Shown here piece after piece: positions 51,191-59,990 of a DNA stretch of 64,000 nt. How positions within the stretch are numbered: position 1 is the first letter of the stretch; each line of letters opens with the position of its first letter. The notes beneath the pieces were generated by a model. That model had not been told where the DNA came from. It searched no databases and worked only from the letters and a program-made list of their open reading frames with translations. The position numbers and the translations under genes are program-made. Source of the stretch: Saccharothrix sp. ALI-22-I. GTDB taxonomy: Bacteria > Actinomycetota > Actinomycetes > Mycobacteriales > Pseudonocardiaceae. Where the stretch lies: assembly GCF_001984175.1 (NCBI RefSeq), contig NZ_MTQP01000060.1, positions 124,001-188,000 on the forward strand, in the 5' to 3' direction.

Positions 51191-51778
51191 GTGGGTGGAG
51201 CGCGCCCAAAAACAGCCACATCACCAGCTATCTCAGCAGGATCACTCGGGATCATCGCGGTCGCGGCGGCACTGTCGGCCGTCGGCTGCTCCGGCATCGG
51301 GCAACCCGATCCGCCGTCAACCACCACGGCGGGCACCGAGCGGACCGCCGACGCCCGGACGGTGACCCAGGAGACGTGCAGCGCCTTCGCGCTGGCCGCG
51401 CTGAGCGGCGACACCACCGTCGACCGCGGGCCCGCCGACGCCCGCAGGCGGGCCGCCGCGCAGTTCGGCACACCGCAACTGGTCGAGCAGCTCGCGGGCG
51501 AAGGCCGCGACCACGACTGGGACGCGCTCGCCGATCGGGGTGCCCGCATCCTGGTCGACACCCGCCCCATCGGCGACGACCCGCCGCCGATGCGGGCCGA
51601 CCGCGCCGCGGCCGGGGTGGTGGCCGGCCGGGTCGCGGTCGCCGACGACGGCCGGCGCCAGGACCTGACCTCCACGGCGGTGTACTGCACCCTGGTCCGC
51701 ACCGACCAGGGCTGGAGGGTCGCCGACGTCGCCTTCTCCGACGCGCCGGGCACCGGCGGCGCGGGGAGCGCGCCGTGA
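51191..51778 (+). CDS. Lipoprotein of the transfer apparatus (possible VirB8/NTF2-like)
   Basis: The 195-aa protein starts at GTG 51191, with AGGGGGA upstream. The signal sequence (ISAGSLGIIAVAAALSAVGCSG) ends in a lipobox with AVGC, so it should be lipid-anchored outside the membrane. The mature part has QETCSAFALAALSGD, a helical DARRRAAAQFGTPQLVEQL segment and a final pair of strands, YCTLVRTDQGWRVADVAF. That ending is typical of NTF2-like or VirB8-like folds, but the fold assignment is only suggestive. It overlaps the next gene by 4 bases (GTGA), coupling it to the cell-wall hydrolase. Confidence 0.72.
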   Translation: MGGARPKTATSPAISAGSLGIIAVAAALSAVGCSGIGQPDPPSTTTAGTERTADARTVTQETCSAFALAALSGDTTVDRGPADARRRAAAQFGTPQLVEQLAGEGRDHDWDALADRGARILVDTRPIGDDPPPMRADRAAAGVVAGRVAVADDGRRQDLTSTAVYCTLVRTDQGWRVADVAFSDAPGTGGAGSAP

Positions 51779-52830
51779 ACGGCAAGGTGATCGGCGCCGT
51801 CGCCGTGCTGCTGGTCGCCGTGCTGCTGCTCATCCTCGGCGGCGGGGCGCAGGAGGAGCAGAAACGCACCCTGACCGGCCCGATGACCGGCGGCTGCCAA
51901 CTCGACGAGGATGCCGTACCCGAGCCGATGCGTGCGCCGCTGCGCCGCGCCGCGGCCACGTGCCCGGAAGCCACGGGCTGCATCCTCGCCGCCCAACTCG
52001 AGACCGAGTCCAACTGGAACCCCGACGCCTACAACGTCGGGTCGCAGGCCACCGGCCTGGCGCAGTTCATCCCCACGACCTGGGCCGCCTACGGCGTCGA
52101 CGGTGACGGCGACGGCACGGCCGACCCGCGCGACCCGCCCGACGCGATCGCCACCCAGGCGATCTACATGTGCCACCTCGTCGACTTCGTCACCGAACGG
52201 ACCGGCCTGACCGGCGAGATCATCGAACTGGCCCTGGCCGCCTACAACGCCGGCCCCGGCAACGTCGAACGCTTCGGCGGCATCCCACCGTTCGCGGAGA
52301 CCACGAACTACGTCACGAAGATCCGTGACCTGGCCTCGGGCAAGTACACCCTGGAACGTTCCGCGCTCCCGGTGGAAGGGCTGCACGGCCGCGCGGCCGA
52401 GGTGATCCGGTTCGCGGACCAGCAGCGGGGCGTCATGTACGCCTGGGGCGGCGGCACCCTCAACGGCCCCGGTGAGGGATTCGGCATCGACGCCGGCGTC
52501 GTGGGCTTCGACTGCTCCAGCCTCGTCCGCTACGCCTACTACCAAGGCAGCGGCCAGACCATCACCCTGCCCAGGGTCACCGACGCCCAGTACGACGCGA
52601 CGAAGTCCCAACCGGTGCCGGTCGACCGACTGCAACCCGGTGACCTGTTGTTCTGGGGCGTCCTCGGAAACATCCACCACGTCGCGCTGTACGTCGGCGA
52701 CGGACAAATGATCGAAGCGCCTCAATCCGGGCAGACAATCCTTGTCACCCCGATCCGGACCGGTGGGGACTATTTCGGGGCGACTCGCGTATTCGGCGGA
52801 CCACTCGACGCGACCGCGGTGGCAGCGTAG
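51775..52830 (+). CDS. Bifunctional lytic transglycosylase and NlpC/P60 peptidase
   Basis: The 351-aa enzyme is anchored or secreted by an N-terminal helix (VIGAVAVLLVAVLLLILGGG). An SLT-type lytic transglycosylase domain (about 60-185) has the ES motif at E78-S79, with GLAQFIPTTW and LALAAYNAGPGNVERFGG. An NlpC/P60 domain (about 205-340) has catalytic Cys247 (FDCSSLV), GDLLFWG and a His pair at 301-302 (NIHHVALYVGDG). It opens glycan strands and stem peptides so the transfer channel can cross the cell wall, like VirB1 and the Gram-positive TcpG/Orf14-type hydrolases. The GTG start overlaps the lipoprotein's stop. Confidence 0.93.
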   Translation: MNGKVIGAVAVLLVAVLLLILGGGAQEEQKRTLTGPMTGGCQLDEDAVPEPMRAPLRRAAATCPEATGCILAAQLETESNWNPDAYNVGSQATGLAQFIPTTWAAYGVDGDGDGTADPRDPPDAIATQAIYMCHLVDFVTERTGLTGEIIELALAAYNAGPGNVERFGGIPPFAETTNYVTKIRDLASGKYTLERSALPVEGLHGRAAEVIRFADQQRGVMYAWGGGTLNGPGEGFGIDAGVVGFDCSSLVRYAYYQGSGQTITLPRVTDAQYDATKSQPVPVDRLQPGDLLFWGVLGNIHHVALYVGDGQMIEAPQSGQTILVTPIRTGGDYFGATRVFGGPLDATAVAA

Positions 52831-52859
52831 ATGAACACGACAAGCGACCGGGAGTTCAC

Positions 52860-53414
52860 GTGACACATCCGAATGGAGACGGGTTCGCCGGCTTCAACGC
52901 CATGCAGGTTTCGGGCACACCCGTCGACTATTTCGCGAAGGCGGATCGCCCGACAGCGGTCACGAACTTCGCGGGTCACTTCCGCAACGAGGGAAGGCGA
53001 CACACCGAGTCGCTGACGGGCAACCTCATCATCGCCACACTGCTCGGCAGCAACCTGTCTCCGCTGGCCGAGTCGACCTCCTCGTTCCGACCGGACACCC
53101 CGGCCCAACATCTGTACGCCAGCGGGGTGCGGAACCAGTTAACGGCAGACGCAATCTCACTCCGGATGATCGTCGAGGCGCGTGAGAGCGGACTCCACTC
53201 GACCTATATTCCATCGTCCATGCCTCATCTGGCCGCGGTGGCGGGTCTGCCGAACGACAAATGCCTGGCTCTTGCAGAGGCAATGGAAGTGATCGTTGCG
53301 AAATCCGCGAACGTCGCCGGCTCGATGCGGGAACCGGGCCCTCACGTCATGAACAGTCCGGCCGGACGACCGCTGGGATTACCGACAGAGGGTCCGGTCG
53401 CCCTGCGCCGCTGA
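52860..53414 (+). CDS. Hypothetical protein downstream of the cell-wall hydrolase
   Basis: The 184-aa soluble, mostly helical protein starts at GTG 52860, with GGGAG 9-13 bases upstream and a 29-base gap after the hydrolase. No domain is recognised. Its sequence is less Arg/Ala-rich than its neighbours and shows TESLTGNLIIATLLGSNLSPLA and ISLRMIVEARESGLHSTY stretches. It may be a cytoplasmic accessory of the transfer unit; nothing more can be said. Confidence 0.65.
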   Translation: MTHPNGDGFAGFNAMQVSGTPVDYFAKADRPTAVTNFAGHFRNEGRRHTESLTGNLIIATLLGSNLSPLAESTSSFRPDTPAQHLYASGVRNQLTADAISLRMIVEARESGLHSTYIPSSMPHLAAVAGLPNDKCLALAEAMEVIVAKSANVAGSMREPGPHVMNSPAGRPLGLPTEGPVALRR

Positions 53415-53584
53415 AAGCGGTTACTGCGCTGCCGGGGAGTCGGGCGACACCACTGACCTCCGGCGGCCCAGGTGGCCAACCGACACCGCGCCGACGCGGA
53501 TCTCCGTGAAGTCGAACTCGAACAGAGCATGTTCCGGCTTGTGCGACCCCTTCCCGGATTCATCATCACAATGGCTGGACAACC

Positions 53585-54298
53585 ATGAATCAATCCCGTT
53601 CGACCGCGCCGCCGACCGATCGCGCGAAATCTGCCACGTCCCATGGATTCAGGATGCCGGAAAGCTGGCGACCCGAACAGTGGGGCTGGGAGTTCTTCGG
53701 CGGAGCCCGCTACCCGGACAGGCCCGTAGACGTCGAAATCTTCGTGAGACCCGACACTCCCGAAGGCTGGACAATCTCCCTAGAGTTCGACCGGGCAGAC
53801 CGGCACATGCTCCTCAATCCGATTTCGGTGAGCGTGAACGGCACCCATTCCGAATTCTGGCCCGACTCCATGGAAAACCTCCAAGCGCTGTTCCTGCAAG
53901 TCGGACGCCATGGTTACGCGAGTCCCGTGCCGGGAGGATGGACGGTGCGGGCGACGACCACCGCCGCGACGGCTCACGCTGCCGCAGCAGCCGACGGGCG
54001 GCGCCGTACGGTAAACCGCGACACCGCCGGAACCGGATGGGTGTTCACCGGGACCGGTTCGGTCGTCCCCGTCGTGGGCGAAGCCGTGGATACAGCGGAA
54101 TCCGCCGCCTCGCTCGCGGTACCTCGGTCCGCCGATTCCGGACTCACCGCCGATTCGGCCCACACGACAAGCGATAACAGACTCACGGGCAGAGCACCGT
54201 CGCGACGGTCTGCCGTACTGCCGGGCAGCCGGACAGGGCCGCACCGAACCGCCGGACTCGACGGGCGTACGGCTCCGCACACCGGGCGGTCGCTGTGA
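53585..54298 (+). CDS. Hypothetical protein with disordered tail
   Basis: The 237-aa protein has an N-terminal part (about 25-125) with normal globular composition. It shows WRPEQWGWEFFGGARYP, alternating strands (DVEIFVRPD, WTISLEFDRADRHMLLNP) and ENLQALFLQVGRHGYASP. The C-terminal half is Ser/Thr/Arg-rich and probably unfolded. No family is recognised. It overlaps the next gene by 4 bases (GTGA). A 170-base gap precedes it, and the ATG at 53585 is the first start of the globular frame. Confidence 0.65.
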   Translation: MNQSRSTAPPTDRAKSATSHGFRMPESWRPEQWGWEFFGGARYPDRPVDVEIFVRPDTPEGWTISLEFDRADRHMLLNPISVSVNGTHSEFWPDSMENLQALFLQVGRHGYASPVPGGWTVRATTTAATAHAAAAADGRRRTVNRDTAGTGWVFTGTGSVVPVVGEAVDTAESAASLAVPRSADSGLTADSAHTTSDNRLTGRAPSRRSAVLPGSRTGPHRTAGLDGRTAPHTGRSL

Positions 54299-55467
54299 CC
54301 GACGATCCGCATCGGCCTCGACCGGATCTCTCGGCGGACCGCACGTTCACCGGCATCACCGGCGTCATGGTCGATCCCGTCCCGGACCAGGAGGCCGTCG
54401 ACCGGACCTTCGACTACGACCACGACTACGACCCCGGCAAGACCGAACAGCACCTGTGGGAACAGGCCGCCGCCGACGCCACGACGGTGATCGGCCATCT
54501 GGTGACACTGGTTCACGGCGGGACCGCGGTGCCGTTCGATCCGGACCGGGCGGTGGCGGTCTTCGGCGCGGACCTCGGCGTCGACCAACTCCGGTACGTC
54601 GAGGACCTGTGCGGAATCCTGGCGGGCGAAGCGGTCCAGCTCCGACACCTGCACGCCGCCATCCCCGCCGAGCAGTGGGACCAGAGCACCGAGCCGGGGC
54701 AGCCGTGGGTCGGCGTCGGGCACGAGTTCGCCCCGGTGCTGGCCGACCGACTCGACGACCTGGCTCGTGCCCTGACCGGCACAGTGGGACTCGACCTGCC
54801 CCCGGTGCTGCAGGAGGCCGACCGCCTACGCGACCAGCCGCGGCAGGACGCAACGGCCCTGGCCGCACTGATCGACGACTACGCCGCGCACGAGACCTTT
54901 CCACGGCTGATCGCCCCGCACCTCCCACCGGAGCGGGTGCCCGCCCTGTTGGCGGGACTGGCACAGCGGATCACCCCCACGATCGACCGGCTGCCACACC
55001 TGGTCGAGGCGCTGCCCGTGGACCGCGTCGCGGTGCTGGCGACCCTCGCGCCGCTGCCTGCTTGGCGGGCGGGCACCATCCCGGAACGTCCGGTCGAACC
55101 CGAGTTCGGGGTATTCGACAGATCCGCGCGCAAGCTGTTAGCCCAACTGCTGCACCCGGTCTGGCAGTTGTCCTCGGCGACCCCGGCACAGCTGGCCCAG
55201 GCGGCACCGGTGCGGCGGCTGGTGGCGATGCACCACGCCCGCCCCGACTACGCCGCCGGCCTGCCGCCGGCGATGGCGGGTCTGCTTCGGCACCTGGCCG
55301 CCCTCACCCCCGAGCGCCCCATGCCCACACCGGTCGGCGCCGCGCCGAGACGGGTGGACGAGATGCAGCGCAAGTCCGCACTGCCGGGACTGCAACCGCC
55401 CGGCACGGCCGGTGTCCGCCACATCTCCACCGCACCCGGCCACGGAGCACGGGGCTTAGCGCGGTGA
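54295..55467 (+). CDS. Hypothetical helical protein
   Basis: The 390-aa all-helical soluble protein has many Leu/Ala/Asp helices, for example QLRYVEDLCGILAGEAVQL, FAPVLADRLDDLARALTG and PHLVEALPVDRVAVLATLAP, and a disordered C-terminus. No motif or family is recognised. The GTG start overlaps the preceding stop, so these two unknown genes form a coupled pair. It is the last plus-strand gene of the transfer segment before a convergent gene. Confidence 0.68.
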   Translation: MTDDPHRPRPDLSADRTFTGITGVMVDPVPDQEAVDRTFDYDHDYDPGKTEQHLWEQAAADATTVIGHLVTLVHGGTAVPFDPDRAVAVFGADLGVDQLRYVEDLCGILAGEAVQLRHLHAAIPAEQWDQSTEPGQPWVGVGHEFAPVLADRLDDLARALTGTVGLDLPPVLQEADRLRDQPRQDATALAALIDDYAAHETFPRLIAPHLPPERVPALLAGLAQRITPTIDRLPHLVEALPVDRVAVLATLAPLPAWRAGTIPERPVEPEFGVFDRSARKLLAQLLHPVWQLSSATPAQLAQAAPVRRLVAMHHARPDYAAGLPPAMAGLLRHLAALTPERPMPTPVGAAPRRVDEMQRKSALPGLQPPGTAGVRHISTAPGHGARGLAR

Positions 55468-55659
55468 GCACGACGCCACTCACCCCGTAACGTGCCGCAT
55501 GCGCGCAGACCAGCGGCGAGCGCCCGACGTATCAGCGCCCGACAGGAATTCCCCGCTCGCAACCATGTGCGCGGACTGTCTCAAGCCACCATCCACCGTG
55601 GAGCGTCATCGGCGGCGTTGCTGTACCGGTTCGACTCAGTGTTCTCAGCCTCAAGCCGT

Positions 55660-56163
55660 TCAACCCGCGCCCGCGGCCCGGTGCTGGTTCCGTTCGGCGA
55701 GCAGCTTCAGGTTCAGCAACTGCCGTCGGGCCATGATCAGATCGCCGACCGACAGACCGAGGGCCGCCCAGCGGCTGGTGTGCATGACGACCTTGAGCAG
55801 CAGCCGCGTCGTGTCGTGATCCCGGGGCACGAGGACGTAGGACATGAAGGCGCCCATGATGGTGCCTGTCAGCTGGGTCCCCGGTTCGACCGAGACGATC
55901 CGGCCCAGCTCGCGCCCGCCGGCGGTGGTGAACCGTTCTCCGACTCGAGGCTCGGGAAGGTCTACCAGCTCGCGAGGTGAGCGGCGGCCGAGGTTGTCGA
56001 TCCAGTCGTAGGAGTACGGCGCGATCCTTACTTGCGCGACCCACGGCCACACCGCTTCGGCAGGCGCCTCGACACCCACGCCCCGCCACGCCCGCAGCGC
56101 GGGTGAGGTGACGAAGTCGTCGCACGGGTAGGAGCGCAGGATCTCGCTGTCGCTCACCCCCAC
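55660..56163 (-). CDS. SRPBCC-fold protein
   Basis: The 167-aa protein has the START/polyketide-cyclase-like (SRPBCC) pattern. A leading strand and helix (WRGVGVEAPAEAVWPWVAQ) is followed by RIAPYSYDWIDNLGRRSPREL and GRIVSVEPGTQLTG. A final long amphipathic helix (HTSRWAALGLSVGDLIMARRQLLNLKLLAERN) closes the cavity in this fold. Such proteins bind small hydrophobic ligands; the ligand is unknown. It is convergent with the transfer segment, so it is probably independent cargo or a boundary gene. Confidence 0.8.
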   Translation of the reverse strand: MGVSDSEILRSYPCDDFVTSPALRAWRGVGVEAPAEAVWPWVAQVRIAPYSYDWIDNLGRRSPRELVDLPEPRVGERFTTAGGRELGRIVSVEPGTQLTGTIMGAFMSYVLVPRDHDTTRLLLKVVMHTSRWAALGLSVGDLIMARRQLLNLKLLAERNQHRAAGAG

Positions 56164-57309
56164 CGGTCACCGATCATGCATCCATCCTCCACCACCATCC
56201 TCGTCGGCCGGGTTGTGAAGGTTGGTACGCGCGTCAGCGGGTAGGACGACCGGACCGCACCAGTCTCATCGCCATCGTTACACGACGTATCCCTGCCACC
56301 ACCAGATAACTCCCCACTAATCGGCCGTCGGCGGGGAATCGGAACCGGCCACCGACACCCCACGCGGGTTGTACGCAGGACGTCGGCACGGGCAGACGTG
56401 ACAGGTGGGACGACCGCACGCAGTCGAGGTCGGCAGCGGATGCCATCTCGGCGGCCGACACCTTCCTGTGCGGCGACGGGCGTCGCGTCCCCGGGGACGC
56501 AATCCGGTCGGTGATCAATGGATCTGCTTCGGTGGAGGTCGTGCTTCGAGTCGGTTCTGCCGCGCGCCTGCCCGATCGCCATCGGCATGGCGTGCCCACG
56601 GGGCCGAGGACGGGTGGAGTCCTCGCGACGACGGGGTCGTTGATCGGCAGGAGAGGACATGGTGACGTGGAGCATGCTCGCCGGTGACGCCACCGTCATC
56701 GACCCGCACGACGTGCGCGAGTACCCGGCCCCGTTCGGCGGACTCGAACGGTTCGCGGTGCGCGGCGACGAGCTGGAGGACCTGCTGGAGCGGATATCCG
56801 GGGACCACCGCACGTGCGGTTGAGGACGACAACGCCTGCAACGGCTCGTGTACGGGCGCGTCCACCATCTGCCGCGCCGGCAATGTCGCGATCTCCGGCG
56901 ATTGCCTGCACCTAGCCGTGCCGCACACTGCCGCCCGAAGGCGGCAGCCGCGCCTCCACTCCCACGGCGGTCCGCGCCCTGGCCGAGTCCGCCGGCCGCC
57001 TGACCGTGAGCACCGGCCGGTCGGCACCGCCGTCCTACCTCCGGCCGGTGGTGCCGACCAAACCCTCGTCCGCGTGTCCGGGAGGCACCTTGCTCCTTAT
57101 CCGGTCGTGTACGGAATGACGCCACCCCGTGCTGGTCAGGGTCTGACGACTCGATCGGGTGAACCCGTCCGGGTAACCGTGAAATTGCGGGGCGGGGTGC
57201 AGGCTGACCGCTAGCTTCCGGCTCGACCCACCACAACAACCACAGGGGTCGGGCGCCGACCGGCGGTTGCGGGGATGTCGACCTGTGCCCCCGACGAGGA
57301 GAACCACGC
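56164..57309. other. Gap with small ORF and decayed coding fragments
   Basis: No intact gene is seen except a 54-codon ORF at 56659. On the plus strand near 56930-57110 one frame (LPPEGGSRASTPTAVRALAESAGRLTVSTG and on) looks coding but has no start, and it may be the disrupted continuation of that ORF. Positions 56164-56650 show nothing convincing. Confidence 0.4.
56659..56823 (+). CDS. Short ORF, possible truncated gene
   Basis: The 54-codon ORF has an ATG and a good ribosome-binding site (GGAGAGG) a few bases upstream. The product, with AGDATVIDPHDVREYPAPFG and RGDELEDLLERISGD, has normal acidic composition, so it is probably or was recently coding. It ends abruptly at TGA, and downstream frames look like remnants. 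The family is not recognised; it may be the 5' part of a broken gene. Confidence 0.4.
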   Translation: MVTWSMLAGDATVIDPHDVREYPAPFGGLERFAVRGDELEDLLERISGDHRTCG

Positions 57310-57945
57310 GTGGACGCTGACGAGCAGCAGATCCGGGTGTCCGTGGGCGTGTATGCCCGCGTGCGTACCGACGACGGCCTGTGGAACGTCCTGGTCGACA
57401 CCGGTCGCGGTTTCCGGCCGCTGGGCGGCGCTGTCCAGTACCGCGAGACCACGAAGCCGGCCTTGGAGTCGGTGAAGTTCCGGCGCGAACACCCCTACGA
57501 GCCGGATCTGCGCGGCCGGCTGCCCCGGCGGCGACTGGACGGCTTCAAGTACTGGCTCGGCAGCGGCGAGGACCGCGAGGGCGACGGGCCCGCCCTGCTG
57601 CGCGAGGTCGCGGAGGAGCTGGCCGAGATCGGACATCCGGAGCTTGCGGCGAACGTTCGGGCCACCTATTTCGTCCCGGCCTACGTGGTCACGGAGGAGA
57701 CGGAACCGACGGAGCGGGAGCCCTGGTGGCAGTTCCGGCGGCTCGCCGTCTTCGACCTGACGGCCGTCGGCACGGTCGACGTGGCGTTCCGCGACCGCCT
57801 CGTGGCGCTCGCCCACGATCCGACCGAGCGCGCGGTGGTGGCGGCGACGGCGGTCGAGATCGGCCGCGGTCGTCTGTCGACCGGGCAGAACATCGCCCCG
57901 CAGGCGAAGCACCTGGTGGCGGGCACCGCTCGCCTGGCGTCCTGA
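57310..57945 (+). CDS. SMODS-associated-NUDIX-like protein, copy 1
   Basis: The 211-aa protein starts at GTG 57310, with GAGGAGA upstream. Its plan fits the S-NUDIX family, a NUDIX variant linked to CD-NTase/SMODS nucleotide-signalling systems. It has RPLGGAVQY, then DLRGRLPRRRLDGFKYWLGSGEDRE, then the catalytic helix LLREVAEELAEIG (R98, E99, E102, E103) and a WWQFRRLAVFDLT C-terminal strand. Members may sense or hydrolyse a nucleotide signal. A paralogue follows 13 bases downstream. No CD-NTase is in the window. A substrate cannot be named. Confidence 0.7.
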   Translation: MDADEQQIRVSVGVYARVRTDDGLWNVLVDTGRGFRPLGGAVQYRETTKPALESVKFRREHPYEPDLRGRLPRRRLDGFKYWLGSGEDREGDGPALLREVAEELAEIGHPELAANVRATYFVPAYVVTEETEPTEREPWWQFRRLAVFDLTAVGTVDVAFRDRLVALAHDPTERAVVAATAVEIGRGRLSTGQNIAPQAKHLVAGTARLAS

Positions 57946-57958
57946 GACTGGGGGTGAC

Positions 57959-58621
57959 ATGGAGGGCGACGAGGTAACGCCCGAGCAGGTTCGGATGTCC
58001 GTGGCCGCGCTGGCCCGCGTGCGCACCGACGACGGGTTGTGGTTCGTCCTGATCGGCACCCCGAGAGGACTCGCGCCGCTCGGCGGGGCGATCCAGTACC
58101 GGCGCCGGTCGGAGCTGCTTCTCAGGTCGCTGCGGTTCCAACCCGAGCGTGGTGAGCCCGACCTGCGGGGCCTGTTACCGGCCGCGAACCTGCCGGAGTT
58201 CCGCAGTTGGCCGGCCACCGGCGTCGACCGGGAGACGGCGGACGAAGCTCTACTGCGGGAGATCGCGGAGGAGCTCGGCGAGGTCGGTCAGGAGGCGCTC
58301 GCGGCCACGCTGCCGAAGCTGGAGTTCGCGCCGGCCCACGTGCTGGTCGAGGAGCCGGCGCCGGTGCCGGACAAGCCGTGGTGGCAGTTCCGGCACTTCG
58401 AGGTCTACGACCTGGTGGCGCACAGCCGGCAGGCCGTGCGGTTCCGCGACCGGCTCGTGGCGCTCGCCGCCGACCCGGCCGTGCCAACGGTGGCCCTGGC
58501 AACCGGGGCGCACATCGCCCGCGGCGAGCTGGGCGACCACCCCATCGCGCCGCAGAGCCGCTACTTGCTGGGCAGCACTCCGGCCGTGGGGTCGGCGCAC
58601 GACTGGCTGCATGAGCGATGA
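57959..58621 (+). CDS. SMODS-associated-NUDIX-like protein, copy 2
   Basis: The 220-aa paralogue of the preceding gene shares RVRTDDGLWFVLI, APLGGAIQY, DLRGLLPAANLPEF, ALLREIAEELGEVG (R100, E101, E104, E105), PWWQFRHFEVYDL, RFRDRLVALA and IAPQSRYLL. The ATG at 57959 is preceded by GGGGGTG. Both copies keep the RExxEE core, so neither looks like a dead partner, and they may form a heterodimer. It converges with the minus-strand DnaB-N-like operon. Confidence 0.7.
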   Translation: MEGDEVTPEQVRMSVAALARVRTDDGLWFVLIGTPRGLAPLGGAIQYRRRSELLLRSLRFQPERGEPDLRGLLPAANLPEFRSWPATGVDRETADEALLREIAEELGEVGQEALAATLPKLEFAPAHVLVEEPAPVPDKPWWQFRHFEVYDLVAHSRQAVRFRDRLVALAADPAVPTVALATGAHIARGELGDHPIAPQSRYLLGSTPAVGSAHDWLHER

Positions 58622-58742
58622 CGTTGGTGACGTCGGCGCGGAGCCGGCGTCCGACGCCGACCAGCCCACCGCAAGCCGTGCTCTGACCGACCGTCCGCGC
58701 TGCATGCCGGTCTCACCGGGCGGCGTGCAGCGCGGCCCGGGG

Positions 58743-59912
58743 TCAGCGTGTGCGAGGGTGTCCGCCCGGCACCGCCGGCCGGGTCGTCGACGGGACGACC
58801 TCGCGTTCGCCGGCCAGGCGATTGCTCAGACTCGGTATGCCCGGTTGCGTCGTGCCGCGGATGCCGGTCAAGCGCTCGACGTGGCGCAGCACGTCCTGAC
58901 CCGCGCGCTGGGCGGCGTCCACCACCTGTCCCGGTGCGAGCCGCCGATCGCCCGCCGCGGTAGCGATGGCATCGGCGGCCTGCCGTGCCGTGCGGATCAA
59001 CGCGGCGCGGACCACCACCGCGACCAGGTCGGCGGTTCGGTCGCCGGCTCCGCCGGTGACACGCGAACCGGCGTCGAGCGCGGCGAACTCCTCCGCGCCG
59101 ATCCGGGGCTGCGCGCCGGGCGCGACAGGGGAGCCGGCCTCCCACCAGACGGTCACCGCGGTGACGACCCCACCGCGCTCGGCCAGCGCGCCCACGGCCC
59201 GCCACGCGGTGGCGTGCAGCGGGTCGCCGAAGTCCTCGGGGGCCAGGCGGTCGAGCAGGTCCCGTCGCTGCGGATCGGCGATGACGGTGTGCACGAGATC
59301 GCGTTCCGCAGCGTGCACCACCGTCCGGGGCGGCGGGTTGAGGGCCGCCAGGCGGGGGATGGGCACCGTGGCGACGGGCGGCGGGACGGCGTGCGGTCCG
59401 GCGCGGACGGCGGCGAGTTGGGCCGCCAGCCGCGTCAGCCGTTGGTCCATCGCGGCCACGACGACGTGCAGCGGTGCGTGGTCCCCGCCGACGGTCTGCT
59501 CGGCGGTCGCCGCGAGACGCATCTGCAACCCTTGGAATCGGGCTTCGCGTCGCAACGCCAGCTCCAACACGATGGAGCCGTAGGCGTGGACGTGCGCCTC
59601 GCTGGTCGTCATGCCCGCCGCGGCCAGCCCGCGCAGCTCGCCGGTCAGGTTGCCGGTGAGGGCAGTGCCGAAGCGGCCCGCGCGCAGCGCGTGCTGGACG
59701 GCCATCACGTTGTCGGTGAACGCCCGCCACGCGGTCGGGTCCGGCCCGGACAGCTCGGCGCGCCCGGCGGGCACCACCCGCAGGCCACCCTCCCGTTGAA
59801 GGCCCACGATCGCGGCGAACACCGCTTGGTGGATCGGGCGGGCGAACGCGTTCGGGTCCAGCCACCGCTCCAGCACGGCGGCGTGGTCCGGGCGCACGAA
59901 CAACGCGCCCAA
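58743..59912 (-). CDS. Twin DnaB-N-like domain protein, 5' end frameshifted
   Basis: The open frame (389 aa) holds two copies of a DnaB N-terminal-like helical domain. One starts right at the 5' end (LLGALFVRPDHAAVLERWLDP, FARPIHQAVFAAIVGLQ). The other is at about 196-255 (AERDLVHTVIADPQRRDLLDRL, FGDPLHATAWRAVGAL). There is no P-loop and no RecA-type ATPase domain. The natural start is probably the ATG at 59994, which overlaps the upstream stop (ATGA) and reads MSMPQLAVAAPDDVLDKEAWFPE. That frame then shifts by one base near 59925-59935 into NSQRLLGALF of this ORF. Either a real frameshift or a sequence error is possible. It may act as a helicase-loader mimic. Confidence 0.65.
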   Translation of the reverse strand: MGALFVRPDHAAVLERWLDPNAFARPIHQAVFAAIVGLQREGGLRVVPAGRAELSGPDPTAWRAFTDNVMAVQHALRAGRFGTALTGNLTGELRGLAAAGMTTSEAHVHAYGSIVLELALRREARFQGLQMRLAATAEQTVGGDHAPLHVVVAAMDQRLTRLAAQLAAVRAGPHAVPPPVATVPIPRLAALNPPPRTVVHAAERDLVHTVIADPQRRDLLDRLAPEDFGDPLHATAWRAVGALAERGGVVTAVTVWWEAGSPVAPGAQPRIGAEEFAALDAGSRVTGGAGDRTADLVAVVVRAALIRTARQAADAIATAAGDRRLAPGQVVDAAQRAGQDVLRHVERLTGIRGTTQPGIPSLSNRLAGEREVVPSTTRPAVPGGHPRTR

Positions 59913-59990
59913 CAGGCGCTGGCTGTTCCGGGAACCACGCCTCCTTGTCGAGAACGTCGTCCGGGGCAGCCACGGCGAGCTGCGGCATGC

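Noticed and set aside
56234-56599. Minus-strand 121-codon frame in the gap
   Set aside because: Weak start context and no recognisable fold; coding preference is not convincing.
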